Below, one piece after another: positions 7,989-16,777 of a stretch of 64,000 nt of DNA. The DNA is from Flavobacterium supellecticarium (GTDB taxonomy: Bacteria; Bacteroidota; Bacteroidia; Flavobacteriales; Flavobacteriaceae), in assembly GCF_004801375.1 (NCBI RefSeq), contig NZ_SSNZ01000001.1, positions 310,001 to 374,000 of the forward strand. The letters are read 5' to 3'. Position 1 is the first letter of the stretch. The number at the start of each line of letters is the position of its first letter. The translations under genes were made by a program, and so were the position numbers. The notes below the pieces were generated by a model, which did not search any database, was not told the origin of the DNA, and saw nothing but the letters and a program-made list of their open reading frames with translations.

Positions 7989-8855
7989 TTAAAGTGCATA
8001 CAATTGTGAAGCCGTAATTACGATAATCGCCAGAAAAGCCAGGAAAATCCCAATAGCATTCAGTCGGCTGATTTTTTCTTTAAATAATAGCGTTCCAGCA
8101 AGTGTTCCCAACAGGATTACACCGAAATTCATAGAAGCAAAAACCGTCGAAGGGTTGTCGTGTAAGGCTTTATGTGCTTTTAGATAAAACAATATATTTC
8201 CAAAATTAAGGATTCCTAAAGCCAAACCAAACAACAGACTTTTCCCGTTTGTTTTTTCTTTTTTTACCAAAAGGGTATACAACGTAATCGCCGTTGAAAC
8301 CACCAAGGCACCGCAGAAAACCACAAACAGCGACGTTGTATACGGAATTTCAGTAGAAGCGGCGATTAGTTTAAAACAAACGTCAATAATTCCGAAACCT
8401 AATAACACGATTATCGGATACCACCCATTATTTTTTTCGCCGGAAGTCGTTTCATTTCGGTATAAAACCAGAAAAATGGCTGTAAAACCAATAGCCAGAC
8501 CAATCCATTTTACCGGACTAATCGATTCGTTAAAAACGAAAAAAGCCGCCAGAATTGAAATGATCAGTGAAAAACGCTGTGCGATATCCGTTTTTACAAT
8601 TCCGATGTGACGAACCGAAGCAGCCAAAACCAGAAAAACCGTAGGCAATAATAGCGCTAATAAACTGTATAACGACCATGGTGCATTGGAAGTAACCATA
8701 TGGATATCGGGTTGATACGCCAGATAACATAAAATAATGGCTACGACATAATTATAATTGATCATTTGCTGAAACGAAACCGCATAGCGCCTGGCTATTT
8801 TAAAAAGGATTCCGACGGATACGCTGCAAAGTATACTAAAAATTAAAAAGTGCAT
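7989..8855 (-). CDS. EamA/DMT-family transporter
   Basis: 288 aa, about ten hydrophobic helices in two homologous five-helix halves, as expected for a drug/metabolite transporter of the EamA superfamily in the inner membrane. Each half ends with the characteristic pattern of acidic residue, Pro/Ile and Gly (ESISPVKWIGLAIG; EKISRLNAIGIFLA). It is transcribed leftward, 60 bp upstream of the cNMP/CBS gene and divergent from arsR. The substrate cannot be deduced. Confidence 0.85.
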   Translation of the reverse strand: MHFLIFSILCSVSVGILFKIARRYAVSFQQMINYNYVVAIILCYLAYQPDIHMVTSNAPWSLYSLLALLLPTVFLVLAASVRHIGIVKTDIAQRFSLIISILAAFFVFNESISPVKWIGLAIGFTAIFLVLYRNETTSGEKNNGWYPIIVLLGFGIIDVCFKLIAASTEIPYTTSLFVVFCGALVVSTAITLYTLLVKKEKTNGKSLLFGLALGILNFGNILFYLKAHKALHDNPSTVFASMNFGVILLGTLAGTLLFKEKISRLNAIGIFLAFLAIIVITASQLYAL

Positions 8856-8933
8856 TTTAAAAGATGTGTTTTGAAAAGAGATGTAAAGGTAAAGCGCAAT
8901 ATTCAGATTTTAGGGTAATAGGGTAAAAAAATC

Positions 8934-8968
8934 ATTGTGATTTCAATTTAATATCGTAATATTGCGAT
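8934..8968 (+). promoter_or_regulatory. arsR promoter with overlapping ArsR operator
   Basis: A -33-like ATTG (8934-8937), a 19-bp spacer and a -7-like TAATATTG (8957-8964) are overlapped by the 16-bp palindrome ATCGTAATATTGCGAT (8953-8968, half-sites ATCG/CGAT). A 15/16 match recurs at 9335-9350 in front of the next gene. Such an overlap would let ArsR block RNA polymerase until arsenite or antimonite releases it. Confidence 0.7.
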
Positions 8969-8984
8969 TATAAAACAGCGCACC

Positions 8985-9314
8985 ATGGGGATAACCAAAA
9001 CAGAAATATTTACCGATAACCAAAACCGATTGGCTTCCATCTTTAAAGTTTTAGGACATCCGGCCCGAATTGCGATCCTCAACCATATCATCAATCAGAA
9101 AGCCTGTATTTGCAATGATTTGGTATCCGAATTAGGTTTGGCACAGGCTACGATTTCACAGCATTTAAAGGAATTAAAAAATATAGGAATTATAAAAGGT
9201 ACTATCGAAGGAAAATCGGTTTGCTATTGTATTGATGAAAAAGTCTGGGAATCAATCAAAGGGGAATTAGCATATTTCTTTAATCAGGATGTGAGGGTAG
9301 ATAAATGCTGTTAA
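8985..9314 (+). CDS. arsR: ArsR-family metalloregulatory repressor
   Basis: 109-aa winged-helix repressor. The helix-turn-helix is at about residues 45-66 (LVSELGLAQATISQHLKEL), preceded by the cysteine pair C41-I-C43 at the usual ArsR metalloid site; C80/C82 and the terminal C108-C109 may also contribute. It heads the arsenic operon and is flanked by two copies of the same palindromic operator, consistent with autoregulation and with control of the arsenic genes downstream. The stop codon lies inside a small hairpin with a T-run, so full read-through into the operon is not guaranteed. Confidence 0.9.
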   Translation: MGITKTEIFTDNQNRLASIFKVLGHPARIAILNHIINQKACICNDLVSELGLAQATISQHLKELKNIGIIKGTIEGKSVCYCIDEKVWESIKGELAYFFNQDVRVDKCC

Positions 9315-9329
9315 GCATTTTTTTATTTT
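9303..9329 (+). terminator. Attenuator-like hairpin at the arsR stop
   Basis: AAATGC (9303-9308) pairs with GCATTT (9315-9320) around a 6-nt loop that contains the arsR stop codon, followed by TTTTATTTTTT. It probably separates arsR from the downstream genes, which have their own operator. Confidence 0.55.
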
Positions 9330-9334
9330 TTATT

Positions 9335-9350
9335 ATCGTTATATTGCGAT
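9335..9350 (+). promoter_or_regulatory. Second ArsR operator
   Basis: ATCGTTATATTGCGAT differs at one base from the operator at 8953-8968 and has the same ATCG-N8-CGAT half-sites. It sits 36 bp before the DUF6428 gene, just after the arsR hairpin, so the structural genes likely have their own ArsR-controlled promoter. Confidence 0.7.
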
Positions 9351-9386
9351 ATTACATTTTAAATATTTTATTATAAATCACATATT

Positions 9387-9836
9387 ATGAAACTATCAGA
9401 AATCAAAAACATTTTACCGGGACTGGATACAGTGGTGTTCCAGCTTGAGAACGGCACTTTTGTACCGGAACATTTTCATGTTACTGAAGTAGGAAAGATA
9501 ACCCGACACTTTATAGATTGTGGCGGAACGATCCGTAATGAAAGCGTTGTTAATTTTCAGTTATGGGATGCTGATGATTATGAACACCGGTTAAAACCCG
9601 CAAAATTGTTGTATATCATTCAGTTATCCGAAGACAAACTGGGTATTGCGGATACGTCTATCGAAGTGGAATACCAATCGGAAACCATCGGAAAATATGA
9701 TCTGGATTTTGACGGTAGGCATTTTATCTTAAAAAACAAACAGACCGCTTGTCTGGCAGCTGATGCTTGCGGTTTGCATGATGATCAAAATACACAGAAA
9801 AAAGCCTGCTGTTCGTCGGATTCCGGATGCAATTAG
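9387..9836 (+). CDS. DUF6428-family protein of the arsenic operon
   Basis: 149 aa, matching in size and sequence character the DUF6428 proteins found between arsR and the reductase gene in Bacteroidota ars operons. It contains FVPEHFHVTEVG early on and a cysteine-rich C-terminus (TACLAADACG, then ACCSSDSGC), which could bind metalloid. No signal peptide, so cytoplasmic. It starts the operator-controlled transcript and is 6 bp ahead of the reductase gene. The biochemical role is not known to me; binding or delivery of arsenite is a reasonable inference from the cysteines and context. Confidence 0.8.
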   Translation: MKLSEIKNILPGLDTVVFQLENGTFVPEHFHVTEVGKITRHFIDCGGTIRNESVVNFQLWDADDYEHRLKPAKLLYIIQLSEDKLGIADTSIEVEYQSETIGKYDLDFDGRHFILKNKQTACLAADACGLHDDQNTQKKACCSSDSGCN

Positions 9837-9842
9837 AAAATT

Positions 9843-10478
9843 ATGAATCGCTATCCAATACTATCTGATACCATCCGACTTTTGGAACCGGAACAATCCA
9901 TTAGTCGGGAACGCAAAACCGTTTTACAACCTTTAATCGACTATATACAGCAAAAAGTAACCGATAAACAGGCTATTAACCTCATCTTTATCTGCACCCA
10001 TAATTCGCGGAGAAGTATTTTTTCACAGGTATGGGCGCAAGTCGCTGCTTTCCGGTATGGTATTTCCGATGTGTACTGTTATTCGGGTGGAACCGAAGCA
10101 ACTGCTGTATTTCCAAAAGTAATCGAAACCTTATCGGAACAGGGATTGAACACCATAAGACTTTCGGAAGAAAACAATCCAGTATATGCTATACAATATA
10201 GCGATACGGCATTTCCGGTAATTGGTTTTTCCAAAAAATACAACCATTTGTACAATCCGATAGCGGGATTTGGAGCCATTATGACCTGTTCGGAAGCGGA
10301 TGGCGGTTGCCCGTTTATAGCCGGAGCGGAAAAACGAATTGCGATTACGTATGAAGATCCTAAACTTTCGGATTCCACACCCGAACAGTCGACCGTATAT
10401 GCCAGCCGTAGTTTACAGATTGCAACAGAAATGTTTTATGTTTTTTCCATGATAAAAAAGGATAGTGATGCAAACTAA
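9843..10478 (+). CDS. Low-molecular-weight phosphatase-type arsenate reductase
   Basis: 211 aa, LMW protein tyrosine phosphatase fold. The P-loop CTHNSRRS (C51, R57, S58) fits C-x5-R-S, and FSQVWAQ follows it as in ArsC homologues of this class. Reduces arsenate to arsenite for export by the adjacent ACR3 protein. It is longer than classical ArsC (about 130 aa), as in the Bacteroidota subgroup of this operon. It overlaps the ACR3 start, indicating translational coupling. Phosphotyrosine phosphatase activity is the alternative, but the context favours arsenate. Confidence 0.85.
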   Translation: MNRYPILSDTIRLLEPEQSISRERKTVLQPLIDYIQQKVTDKQAINLIFICTHNSRRSIFSQVWAQVAAFRYGISDVYCYSGGTEATAVFPKVIETLSEQGLNTIRLSEENNPVYAIQYSDTAFPVIGFSKKYNHLYNPIAGFGAIMTCSEADGGCPFIAGAEKRIAITYEDPKLSDSTPEQSTVYASRSLQIATEMFYVFSMIKKDSDAN

Positions 10479-11502
10479 ATTAAAATTTGCCGACCGTAAC
10501 CTTACGGTATTAATCTTTCTGGCAATGGCCGTAGGAATAGGTTTAGGACATTTTTTTCCGGCCATACCGAATGTTATCAGCAGATTATCCGTAGGAACCA
10601 CCAATATTCCGCTTGCTATCGGCTTATTGTTAATGTTGTATCCACCATTAGCAAGAGTGGATTACTCATTATTGCCCTTGGCTTTTAAAAACAGAAAAGT
10701 AATGGGTGTATCAGTATTACTCAATTGGATTGTAGGACCGCTGTTAATGTTTGTAATAGCCCTTTTATTTCTGGCAGACGAACCCGAATATAGGAGCGGT
10801 TTGATATTAATCGGATTGGCCCGATGCATCGCTATGGTACTGGTATGGAACGACCTGGCCAAGGGAAACAGGGAATATGCCGCTTTACTGGTCGCTTTAA
10901 ATAGCATTTTTCAGATACTGACGTATGGTTTCTTCGTTTGGTTGTTTATCAATGTATTACCTGAAAAATTGGGATTAGCACACTTTACTGTAACCGTAGC
11001 GATAGACGATGTGATGCAGAGTGTTTTGTTGTATTTGGGTATACCGTTTGTAACAGGTTATCTAAGCCGATATTGGTTGATCAAGTTTAAAGGAATCCAA
11101 TGGTATAACCGGAAATTTATTCCCCAAATCGCACCAATAACCTTATATGCCTTACTGTTCACTATTGTTGTTATGTTTAGCCTAAACGGAGCCAAAATAC
11201 TGGAATTACCAGCCGATGTCATTAAAATAGCCCTACCGTTAATCGTGTACTTTGTATTGATGTTTATGGTAAGCTTTTTCCTGAGTAAAAGTTTAAAGGT
11301 TCCTTATAGCCAAAATGCTTCGATAGCTTTTACTGCCGCGGGAAACAACTTCGAACTGGCCATTGCTATAGCCATAGCGGTTTTTGGTATTCATTCGCCA
11401 CAGGCATTTGTCGGGGTTATTGGTCCTTTGGTGGAAGTTCCGGTATTGATCACATTGGTAAAGGTTAGTTTATGGTTGAAAAAGAAATATTACCCCGCGT
11501 AG
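10468..11502 (+). CDS. arsB: ACR3-family arsenite efflux transporter
   Basis: 344 aa, ten predicted membrane helices, ACR3 (bile/arsenite/riboflavin transporter superfamily) type. The conserved cysteine is in GLARCIAMVLVWNDLAKGN, essential for arsenite transport in this family. The ATG at 10468 was chosen; a GTG at 10465 is in frame but poorer. The start overlaps the reductase gene by 11 bp. Exports As(III) driven by the proton motive force, completing the arsR-DUF6428-reductase-ACR3 pathway. Annotators often call this arsB although it is not related to E. coli ArsB. Confidence 0.92.
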   Translation: MQTKLKFADRNLTVLIFLAMAVGIGLGHFFPAIPNVISRLSVGTTNIPLAIGLLLMLYPPLARVDYSLLPLAFKNRKVMGVSVLLNWIVGPLLMFVIALLFLADEPEYRSGLILIGLARCIAMVLVWNDLAKGNREYAALLVALNSIFQILTYGFFVWLFINVLPEKLGLAHFTVTVAIDDVMQSVLLYLGIPFVTGYLSRYWLIKFKGIQWYNRKFIPQIAPITLYALLFTIVVMFSLNGAKILELPADVIKIALPLIVYFVLMFMVSFFLSKSLKVPYSQNASIAFTAAGNNFELAIAIAIAVFGIHSPQAFVGVIGPLVEVPVLITLVKVSLWLKKKYYPA

Positions 11503-11570
11503 TTTTATGTGTTGATTTAGAGTTTATTAAATTCTTTTATATAAACCACTTTTACTGTTAGCGGATTAAA

Positions 11571-11600
11571 AAAAATCCTGTAACGAATTACAGGATTTTT
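11571..11600. terminator. Bidirectional terminator between ars operon and SDR gene
   Basis: AAAAATCCTGTAA pairs perfectly with TTACAGGATTTTT around a CGAA tetraloop, a 13-bp stem with an A-run on one side and a T-run on the other. It lies between convergent arsB and the SDR gene. Confidence 0.8.
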
Positions 11601-11632
11601 AAAAAGCGTAGGTTATGGTATAGTAGGATTTA

Positions 11633-12355
11633 CTATGGATTTGTTGACCAAAGGCTTACGTCTTTTACAAAAGCCCTACGGTTTAATTTTAATTGTGAAA
11701 CCAATACTTCCGCGAAATCTTCCGGCTGTAATACACTTTCCGGATTACCGTCCGTCAGGTTTAGACTTACCGATAAATCGGTTGCAATCGTACTTGGATT
11801 CATTGTAAACACCCGGATATTGGATTTACGAACCTCTTGCATCAACGCTTCCGACAAACCGTTTAATCCGAATTTTGACGCACTATAAGCGCTTGTCAAC
11901 GCAGAACCACGCTGACCGGCACTGGAAGCCACGTTAATAATATCACCCGTCTGACGTTCCAACATTTCCGGTAATACGGCACGGATCACATAATAAGCCC
12001 CCAAAAGGTTCACCTTAATAATGTTTTCCCATTCGCTTACTTCATAATCCATAAACTTCGCGAATTTCCCGATACCCGCATTATTAATCAGAATATCAAT
12101 AGTACCGATTTTAGCTTTTAATTTCGAAACCGCATCCGTCACCGAATTAAAATCGGCCACATCCGCTGTTTCAAACTCAATGTTAATGTTAGGGTATTCC
12201 TTCTGAATAGTCGTTTTTAGTTCCGCTAAATCCGATTCGGTTCGCGATACTAACGCCAGATGAACACCTTCGGCGGCCAATGCGAAAGCTACTGCTTTTC
12301 CTAATCCTTTTCCCGCTCCGGTAATCAGAGCCGTTTTTCCGTTTAATTGTTCCAT
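11633..12355 (-). CDS. SDR-family NAD(P)-dependent oxidoreductase (FabG-like)
   Basis: 240-aa classical short-chain dehydrogenase. Cofactor-binding TGAGKGLG (about 13-20), NNAG at about 89-92, catalytic serine in VASSAGQ and the YSASK active-site pair are all present, so it should be an active reductase. Annotated homologues are usually called 3-ketoacyl-ACP reductases, but with no fatty acid genes nearby the substrate is open. It follows the MFS transporter by 4 bp and is probably co-regulated with it by the divergent IclR-type protein. Confidence 0.85.
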   Translation of the reverse strand: MEQLNGKTALITGAGKGLGKAVAFALAAEGVHLALVSRTESDLAELKTTIQKEYPNINIEFETADVADFNSVTDAVSKLKAKIGTIDILINNAGIGKFAKFMDYEVSEWENIIKVNLLGAYYVIRAVLPEMLERQTGDIINVASSAGQRGSALTSAYSASKFGLNGLSEALMQEVRKSNIRVFTMNPSTIATDLSVSLNLTDGNPESVLQPEDFAEVLVSQLKLNRRAFVKDVSLWSTNP

Positions 12356-12359
12356 ATTG

Positions 12360-13535
12360 TTATGCTTTACATGTAATTAAAGTAGTTTCTTTTTGTTTTC
12401 GGTGGAAAAATAACGCCAGCGCGATTAAAATCCCGACAAAAGCCAGCGCAAAACCGACCCAATCCGGCGAGGTATAACCATAGCCCATCGTTAGCGGAAT
12501 ACCGGCCAGATAAGCCCCTAATGCATTTCCGGCATTCATCGCAGCCGGGCTAATCGACGATCCTAATATTTCGGCTCCTTTTGCCGATTGCATCATCATG
12601 ATCTGAACCGGGGCTACGATCGCAAAAGCCACCGCGCCAATCACAAACGTCATAACCGTTACCGTGATCTGATTATCGGCTACAAAGGTAAGCAACATCA
12701 AAACGATACACATTCCAATTAATAAACCGATCGTAGCCATAAGCGGCGAATACGTATCCGATAATTTTCCACCCAGGAAATTCCCGAAGGTCATTCCCAA
12801 TCCGGCCACAACCATCAAATACGTCACTGCACCGGCATCGAATTTAGACACTTCGGTAAACAAAGGTGCAATATAGCTATACCAGCTAAAGAATCCACCC
12901 GTACCGATAATCGCAATCGCCAATACCAACCATAAATCGACACGTTTAAAAATAGCCAAATCCTTTTTAAAACTCGAATTCTCATTGGATTCGAATTTCG
13001 GAAGCCAATAAATAATACTCACAATCGTTAGCAATCCGATTACCCCGACGATACAAAACGTAATCCGCCAGTCGATATAATGCCCGATATACGTTCCCAA
13101 CGGAACACCAACCACATTGGCAATCGTCAGTCCTGAAAACATCACCGCAATCGCCTGAGCTGTTTTTCCTTCTTTGGCCAATTTTCCGGCTACAACAGCA
13201 CCGATTCCGAAAAAGGTTCCGTGTGGTAAACCGGATAAGAAACGCAAAATCAACAAGGACCAATAATCGTTTGCTACGGCCGATAAGCTGTTAAAAACCA
13301 TAATCCACGCCGCCAATACAATTAAAGCGGTTTTGGGCGGTTTATTTTGAAGCATCACGGTTAAAAACGGAGCGCCAACCACGACACCCAACGCATAAGC
13401 GGAGATAAAATGACCGGCTTCCGGAATCGAAATTTTAAGCGAAGCCGCCAGATCGGGGAGGATCCCCATCATTACAAATTCCGTCATTCCAATGGTAAAA
13501 GCCCCGATAGCCAGGGCAATAAGTCCTTTTTGCAT
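12360..13535 (-). CDS. MFS transporter, AraJ/DHA1-like
   Basis: 391 aa with 12 predicted helices and the MFS motif between helices 2 and 3. It starts with GAFTIGMTEFVMMGILPDLA, typical of the AraJ/sugar-efflux DHA1 subgroup. The ATG at 13535 (MQKGLIAL) was chosen; an upstream TTG at 13562 would add nine polar residues with no better leader. First gene of a two-gene leftward operon with the SDR. Probably exports a small hydrophobic or sugar-like compound; substrate not deducible. Confidence 0.87.
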   Translation of the reverse strand: MQKGLIALAIGAFTIGMTEFVMMGILPDLAASLKISIPEAGHFISAYALGVVVGAPFLTVMLQNKPPKTALIVLAAWIMVFNSLSAVANDYWSLLILRFLSGLPHGTFFGIGAVVAGKLAKEGKTAQAIAVMFSGLTIANVVGVPLGTYIGHYIDWRITFCIVGVIGLLTIVSIIYWLPKFESNENSSFKKDLAIFKRVDLWLVLAIAIIGTGGFFSWYSYIAPLFTEVSKFDAGAVTYLMVVAGLGMTFGNFLGGKLSDTYSPLMATIGLLIGMCIVLMLLTFVADNQITVTVMTFVIGAVAFAIVAPVQIMMMQSAKGAEILGSSISPAAMNAGNALGAYLAGIPLTMGYGYTSPDWVGFALAFVGILIALALFFHRKQKETTLITCKA

Positions 13536-13635
13536 ATAAAAATTTAGTTGTTTCGGATGCAAAAATCCGCTAATTTTGAAACTTTAAGGTTAATTTAAAT
13601 TTAAAAAGCGAGTTTGTTCATCATTATTGAATTTT

Positions 13636-14325
13636 ATGATACAGTCGGTAAAAAGAGCTTTTGATATATTGGAATATATCACGCAAAACGGAAACCTGGT
13701 ACGCCTAAACGACATCGCCAGCGCCCTGGAATTACAGAACACCACGGTACACAATTTTCTAAATACCCTAAAAGAACTGGGTTATGTGGAACAGGACGAA
13801 CTGAGTCCGCGGTATCGGGTCACGACCAAAATGCAATGTATTTATCCGCCGCCGGTATCGGTATCGGTTTTAAAAAATACGCTACGACCCACTTTGGAAA
13901 AAATCACCGAACTGACGAATGAAACCTCGTATTTGTCCGTACAAATGGGAACCTATTTTCGACACGAATTGATTTCGGAACCCGACCGATCGGTTAAAAT
14001 CTCGTTGGAACTCAACAAAGACTACGAAATGACCCGAACGGCAATCGGGAAAGTGTTTATGGCACACTCGGAACACCTACAAAATACGCTGCTTAAAAAT
14101 CTGGACGAACCGGTACAAAAGAAATTACAAGCGGAATTAAGCGAAATTTTAAAAAACGGCTATGCCTTAGATTTGGAAGAATACGAACCCGATTTAAACT
14201 GCGCCGCGATTCCGTATTACCAAAACAATAGAGTAGTGGCGGTGTTATGCGTTTCCGGACCGGCTTTTCGATATAAACTTCCGGAAATAATGAAAGCGAT
14301 AGAAATTATGAATGAGTTGAAGTGA
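13636..14325 (+). CDS. IclR-family transcriptional regulator
   Basis: 229 aa: N-terminal winged helix (about 1-60, with NLVRLNDIASALELQNTTVHNFL as recognition region) and a C-terminal IclR effector-binding domain (about 70-225). The ATG at 13636 was chosen over a TTG three codons upstream. Divergently transcribed from the MFS/SDR operon with about 100 bp between starts, the usual layout for a local regulator. The ligand is likely the transporter's substrate or a precursor, by inference. Confidence 0.82.
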   Translation: MIQSVKRAFDILEYITQNGNLVRLNDIASALELQNTTVHNFLNTLKELGYVEQDELSPRYRVTTKMQCIYPPPVSVSVLKNTLRPTLEKITELTNETSYLSVQMGTYFRHELISEPDRSVKISLELNKDYEMTRTAIGKVFMAHSEHLQNTLLKNLDEPVQKKLQAELSEILKNGYALDLEEYEPDLNCAAIPYYQNNRVVAVLCVSGPAFRYKLPEIMKAIEIMNELK

Positions 14326-14443
14326 TTCGGTTCTAATAATATCATGTTAGAAATTTAGAGAATTTGTTGTGTAACAAAAAAAGCTTTATGTTTAATAATA
14401 AATTAATCCTATTTTAATTCAAAGAATATTAATAGCTAACATT

Positions 14444-15283
14444 TTGGAAAACGAAACTTATATAAAACACAAAATCAAAGAAAGTATAGTTGAACTAAAA
14501 AGTATTTTCTTGAAAATTCATAGTCGAGAAGATTTACTTAAGTATCAAAAAGAAAAGAATATTGGATATGCAGAAATAGAAATTATTGCCATGCTTAAAT
14601 TTGATTTTGCATGGGGAGCAAAAAAGCTTTATAAGCAAATTTGTTTTTTCTTAGAAAATCAAAGGATGTTAGAATATTTACATCAATTTAAAGAAAGTTT
14701 AGAATTATTTTATGTAAATGATCATTCGATTTTGAAAGGAGCTAAGAGTGCTCACACAGGAGAAATATTAAGTTTACTCTTAATCGAAATTGAAGATTTT
14801 TTGAATGTTTTTGAGTATTATGGAGAAAATGAAATTGAATATTTATTGAAAAGAACAGGAATTATTTACCTTGAGACTATTTTAAATAATTCTGCCATGA
14901 TTATAAATGATTTAAATAGAAATCCTAAAACAGAAACTGAAGTTTATAATGTAATAAAGATTGTGTGTAAATCTATTTTTCCAGAGGCAAACTATCCCAC
15001 AACGACATTTAATAAAATAGCAAAAGAATATAAACCTGATATATTAATTCCATATCTTAATTGTGCCATCGAATATAAATACGCTGAAAGTGAACAAAAG
15101 CTTAAAGAAACTATTGATCAAATCTTTGTTGATGTTCATGGCTATTCGGACAATAGTACCTATAAAATATTTTATGCTGTTTTCTATGTGAAGACTGATA
15201 TTTGGGGAAGAAAGAAATTTGAAAAAGTATGGCAAGAAAAAGGGTTTCCAAAAAATTGGATAGGCATCTATGTTGTTGGTTAA
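14444..15283 (+). CDS. PD-(D/E)XK nuclease-fold protein
   Basis: 279 aa, AT-rich, no close family recognised. The N-terminal 150 residues are helical. The C-terminal part shows a PD-(D/E)XK active site: P198-D199 in YKPDILIP and E210-Y-K212 in CAIEYKYAE, after a helix carrying E164/E166. This resembles the C-terminal nuclease domains of defence or restriction proteins. The frame opens with TTG at 14444; no ATG occurs before residue 50, so either TTG is used or the true start is uncertain. It stands alone between IclR and a SymE-like gene, in the same accessory stretch as dinD. Confidence 0.6.
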   Translation: MENETYIKHKIKESIVELKSIFLKIHSREDLLKYQKEKNIGYAEIEIIAMLKFDFAWGAKKLYKQICFFLENQRMLEYLHQFKESLELFYVNDHSILKGAKSAHTGEILSLLLIEIEDFLNVFEYYGENEIEYLLKRTGIIYLETILNNSAMIINDLNRNPKTETEVYNVIKIVCKSIFPEANYPTTTFNKIAKEYKPDILIPYLNCAIEYKYAESEQKLKETIDQIFVDVHGYSDNSTYKIFYAVFYVKTDIWGRKKFEKVWQEKGFPKNWIGIYVVG

Positions 15284-15420
15284 AAAGTGTCTAAAAGCTA
15301 GCAATAAAGCCCAAACGTTGTCCACTTATGCCACACCAAAAAGCGATCTTATTTATTAAACATTTTCTACCTTGTTTGATGCGAAACAATAGACGAATAT
15401 AACTTAATATTCCACTATGC

Positions 15421-15633
15421 ATGCAATCTAACAAAAAAACAAAAGCTATCAGGAGACCCGAAGTGCGTAGCCTGAAAATTCAACCGAAAAGAAGGGTTAA
15501 CAAATACAGTCATAAAGACGTTCCGGAAATCAAACTTTGTGGCGATTGGTTACGGGAACTAGGTTTTCAAATGGGAGAACGGGTAACGGTTACTTCGATG
15601 TCCAATTTGTTAATCATCAGACCAACCGAATAA
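15421..15633 (+). CDS. SymE-like toxin
   Basis: 70 aa. Residues about 28-68 match the SymE domain (HKDVPEIKLCGDWL, LGFQMGERVTVT, LLIIRP), an AbrB-superfold protein that in E. coli is an SOS-induced, RNA-associated toxin repressed by the antisense RNA SymR. The basic N-terminus (KKTKAIRRPEVRS) fits nucleic acid binding. No protein antitoxin partner is adjacent. An antisense RNA on the minus strand is possible but I cannot identify a promoter for it with confidence. Confidence 0.75.
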   Translation: MQSNKKTKAIRRPEVRSLKIQPKRRVNKYSHKDVPEIKLCGDWLRELGFQMGERVTVTSMSNLLIIRPTE

Positions 15634-15830
15634 TACAATCCAAGAGCTATTGACAACCTTATGTTGATAGCTCTTTCGGTTAACATGCAAATACACGACC
15701 TCGACTTAACGAAGTAATATTGTAACAAAAAATCTCTATTTTTAACACTTAAAAAAGGTTTTGATGCATTTTTCTGTATTTTGATAGTTTTTAATCCAAA
15801 TTTTATAAGTTTAATAAGTTCCAAATAGAT

Positions 15831-16682
15831 ATGAAATCAGAAGAAATACAAGACTTATTCCTTAAATTTGAAGATGCTGCAGCAGAGCTTGAAGGTGTTG
15901 AATGTTGGAGTGCCAGAGATTTACAAGTACTGTTAGGCTATAGTAAATGGGAAAATTTTGAAAAAGTAATTATTAAAGCAAAAGATGCCTGCAAAAATGT
16001 TGGTGAACAAATAGCATATCATTTTCCTGACGTCAGGAAAACGATAGCGATGCCAAAAGGTGCTGAAAAAGAGATAGATGATATTCTACTGACACGTTAT
16101 GCTTGCTACCTAATTGCGCAAAATGGCGATAGTCGAAAAGAAGAAATTTCATTTGCTCAGAATTATTTTGCGGTACAAACTAGAAGAGCAGAGCTTGTTG
16201 AACAACGACTTTTAGAATTTGAACGTGTTAAAGCGCGGGAAAAACTAAGTCAGACAGAAAAGCAACTCTCGGGAGTTTTATATGAAAGAGGTGTTGATAG
16301 CCAGGGATTTGCAATTATCAGAAGTAAAGGAGATCAGGCGCTATTTCATCTGAATACTCAAATGTTAAAAAAGAAAATGGGAGTACCGGGTAATCGACCC
16401 GTTGCCGATTTTTTGCCAACGATTAGTATAAAAGCGAAAGATTTAGCTGCAGAAATGACAGGACTGAATGTTCAGAATAAAGATTTGAAAGGCCAATCCA
16501 AAATTGAAAAAGAACATATTGATAATAACTTAGCGGTAAGAAATATGCTTACAAATAGGGGGATAATTCCTGAAGATTTACCGCCAGCTGAGGATGTTAA
16601 AAAGCTTCAACGGAAACTAGATAGTGATGAAAAAAAGGTTTTAAAAGACACTAAAAAAAGTAAACAAAATAGAAACGAATAA
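15831..16682 (+). CDS. dinD: DinD-like DNA-damage-inducible protein
   Basis: 283 aa, similar in length and sequence to DinD. An N-terminal BRO-N-like region (ECWSARDLQVLLGYSKWENF) is followed by the conserved DILLTRYACYLIAQNGD segment and a Lys/Glu-rich C-terminus. In E. coli DinD is LexA-regulated and inhibits RecA filament activity. Together with the SymE-like gene upstream this gives two SOS-type genes side by side. I see no clear LexA box for this phylum, so SOS control here is assumed from homologues. Confidence 0.8.
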   Translation: MKSEEIQDLFLKFEDAAAELEGVECWSARDLQVLLGYSKWENFEKVIIKAKDACKNVGEQIAYHFPDVRKTIAMPKGAEKEIDDILLTRYACYLIAQNGDSRKEEISFAQNYFAVQTRRAELVEQRLLEFERVKAREKLSQTEKQLSGVLYERGVDSQGFAIIRSKGDQALFHLNTQMLKKKMGVPGNRPVADFLPTISIKAKDLAAEMTGLNVQNKDLKGQSKIEKEHIDNNLAVRNMLTNRGIIPEDLPPAEDVKKLQRKLDSDEKKVLKDTKKSKQNRNE

Positions 16683-16777
16683 TTAGTTGGATAATAAATA
16701 GGATAAACAAAATACTCCAGTAATGATTTATCAATTTTCAAAGAAAATAGAAAACGTTTTTGAATAGAACCTATAAC

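Noticed and set aside
15284-15420. Antisense SymR-like RNA for the SymE gene
   Set aside because: No convincing minus-strand promoter or terminator pair can be picked out by eye.
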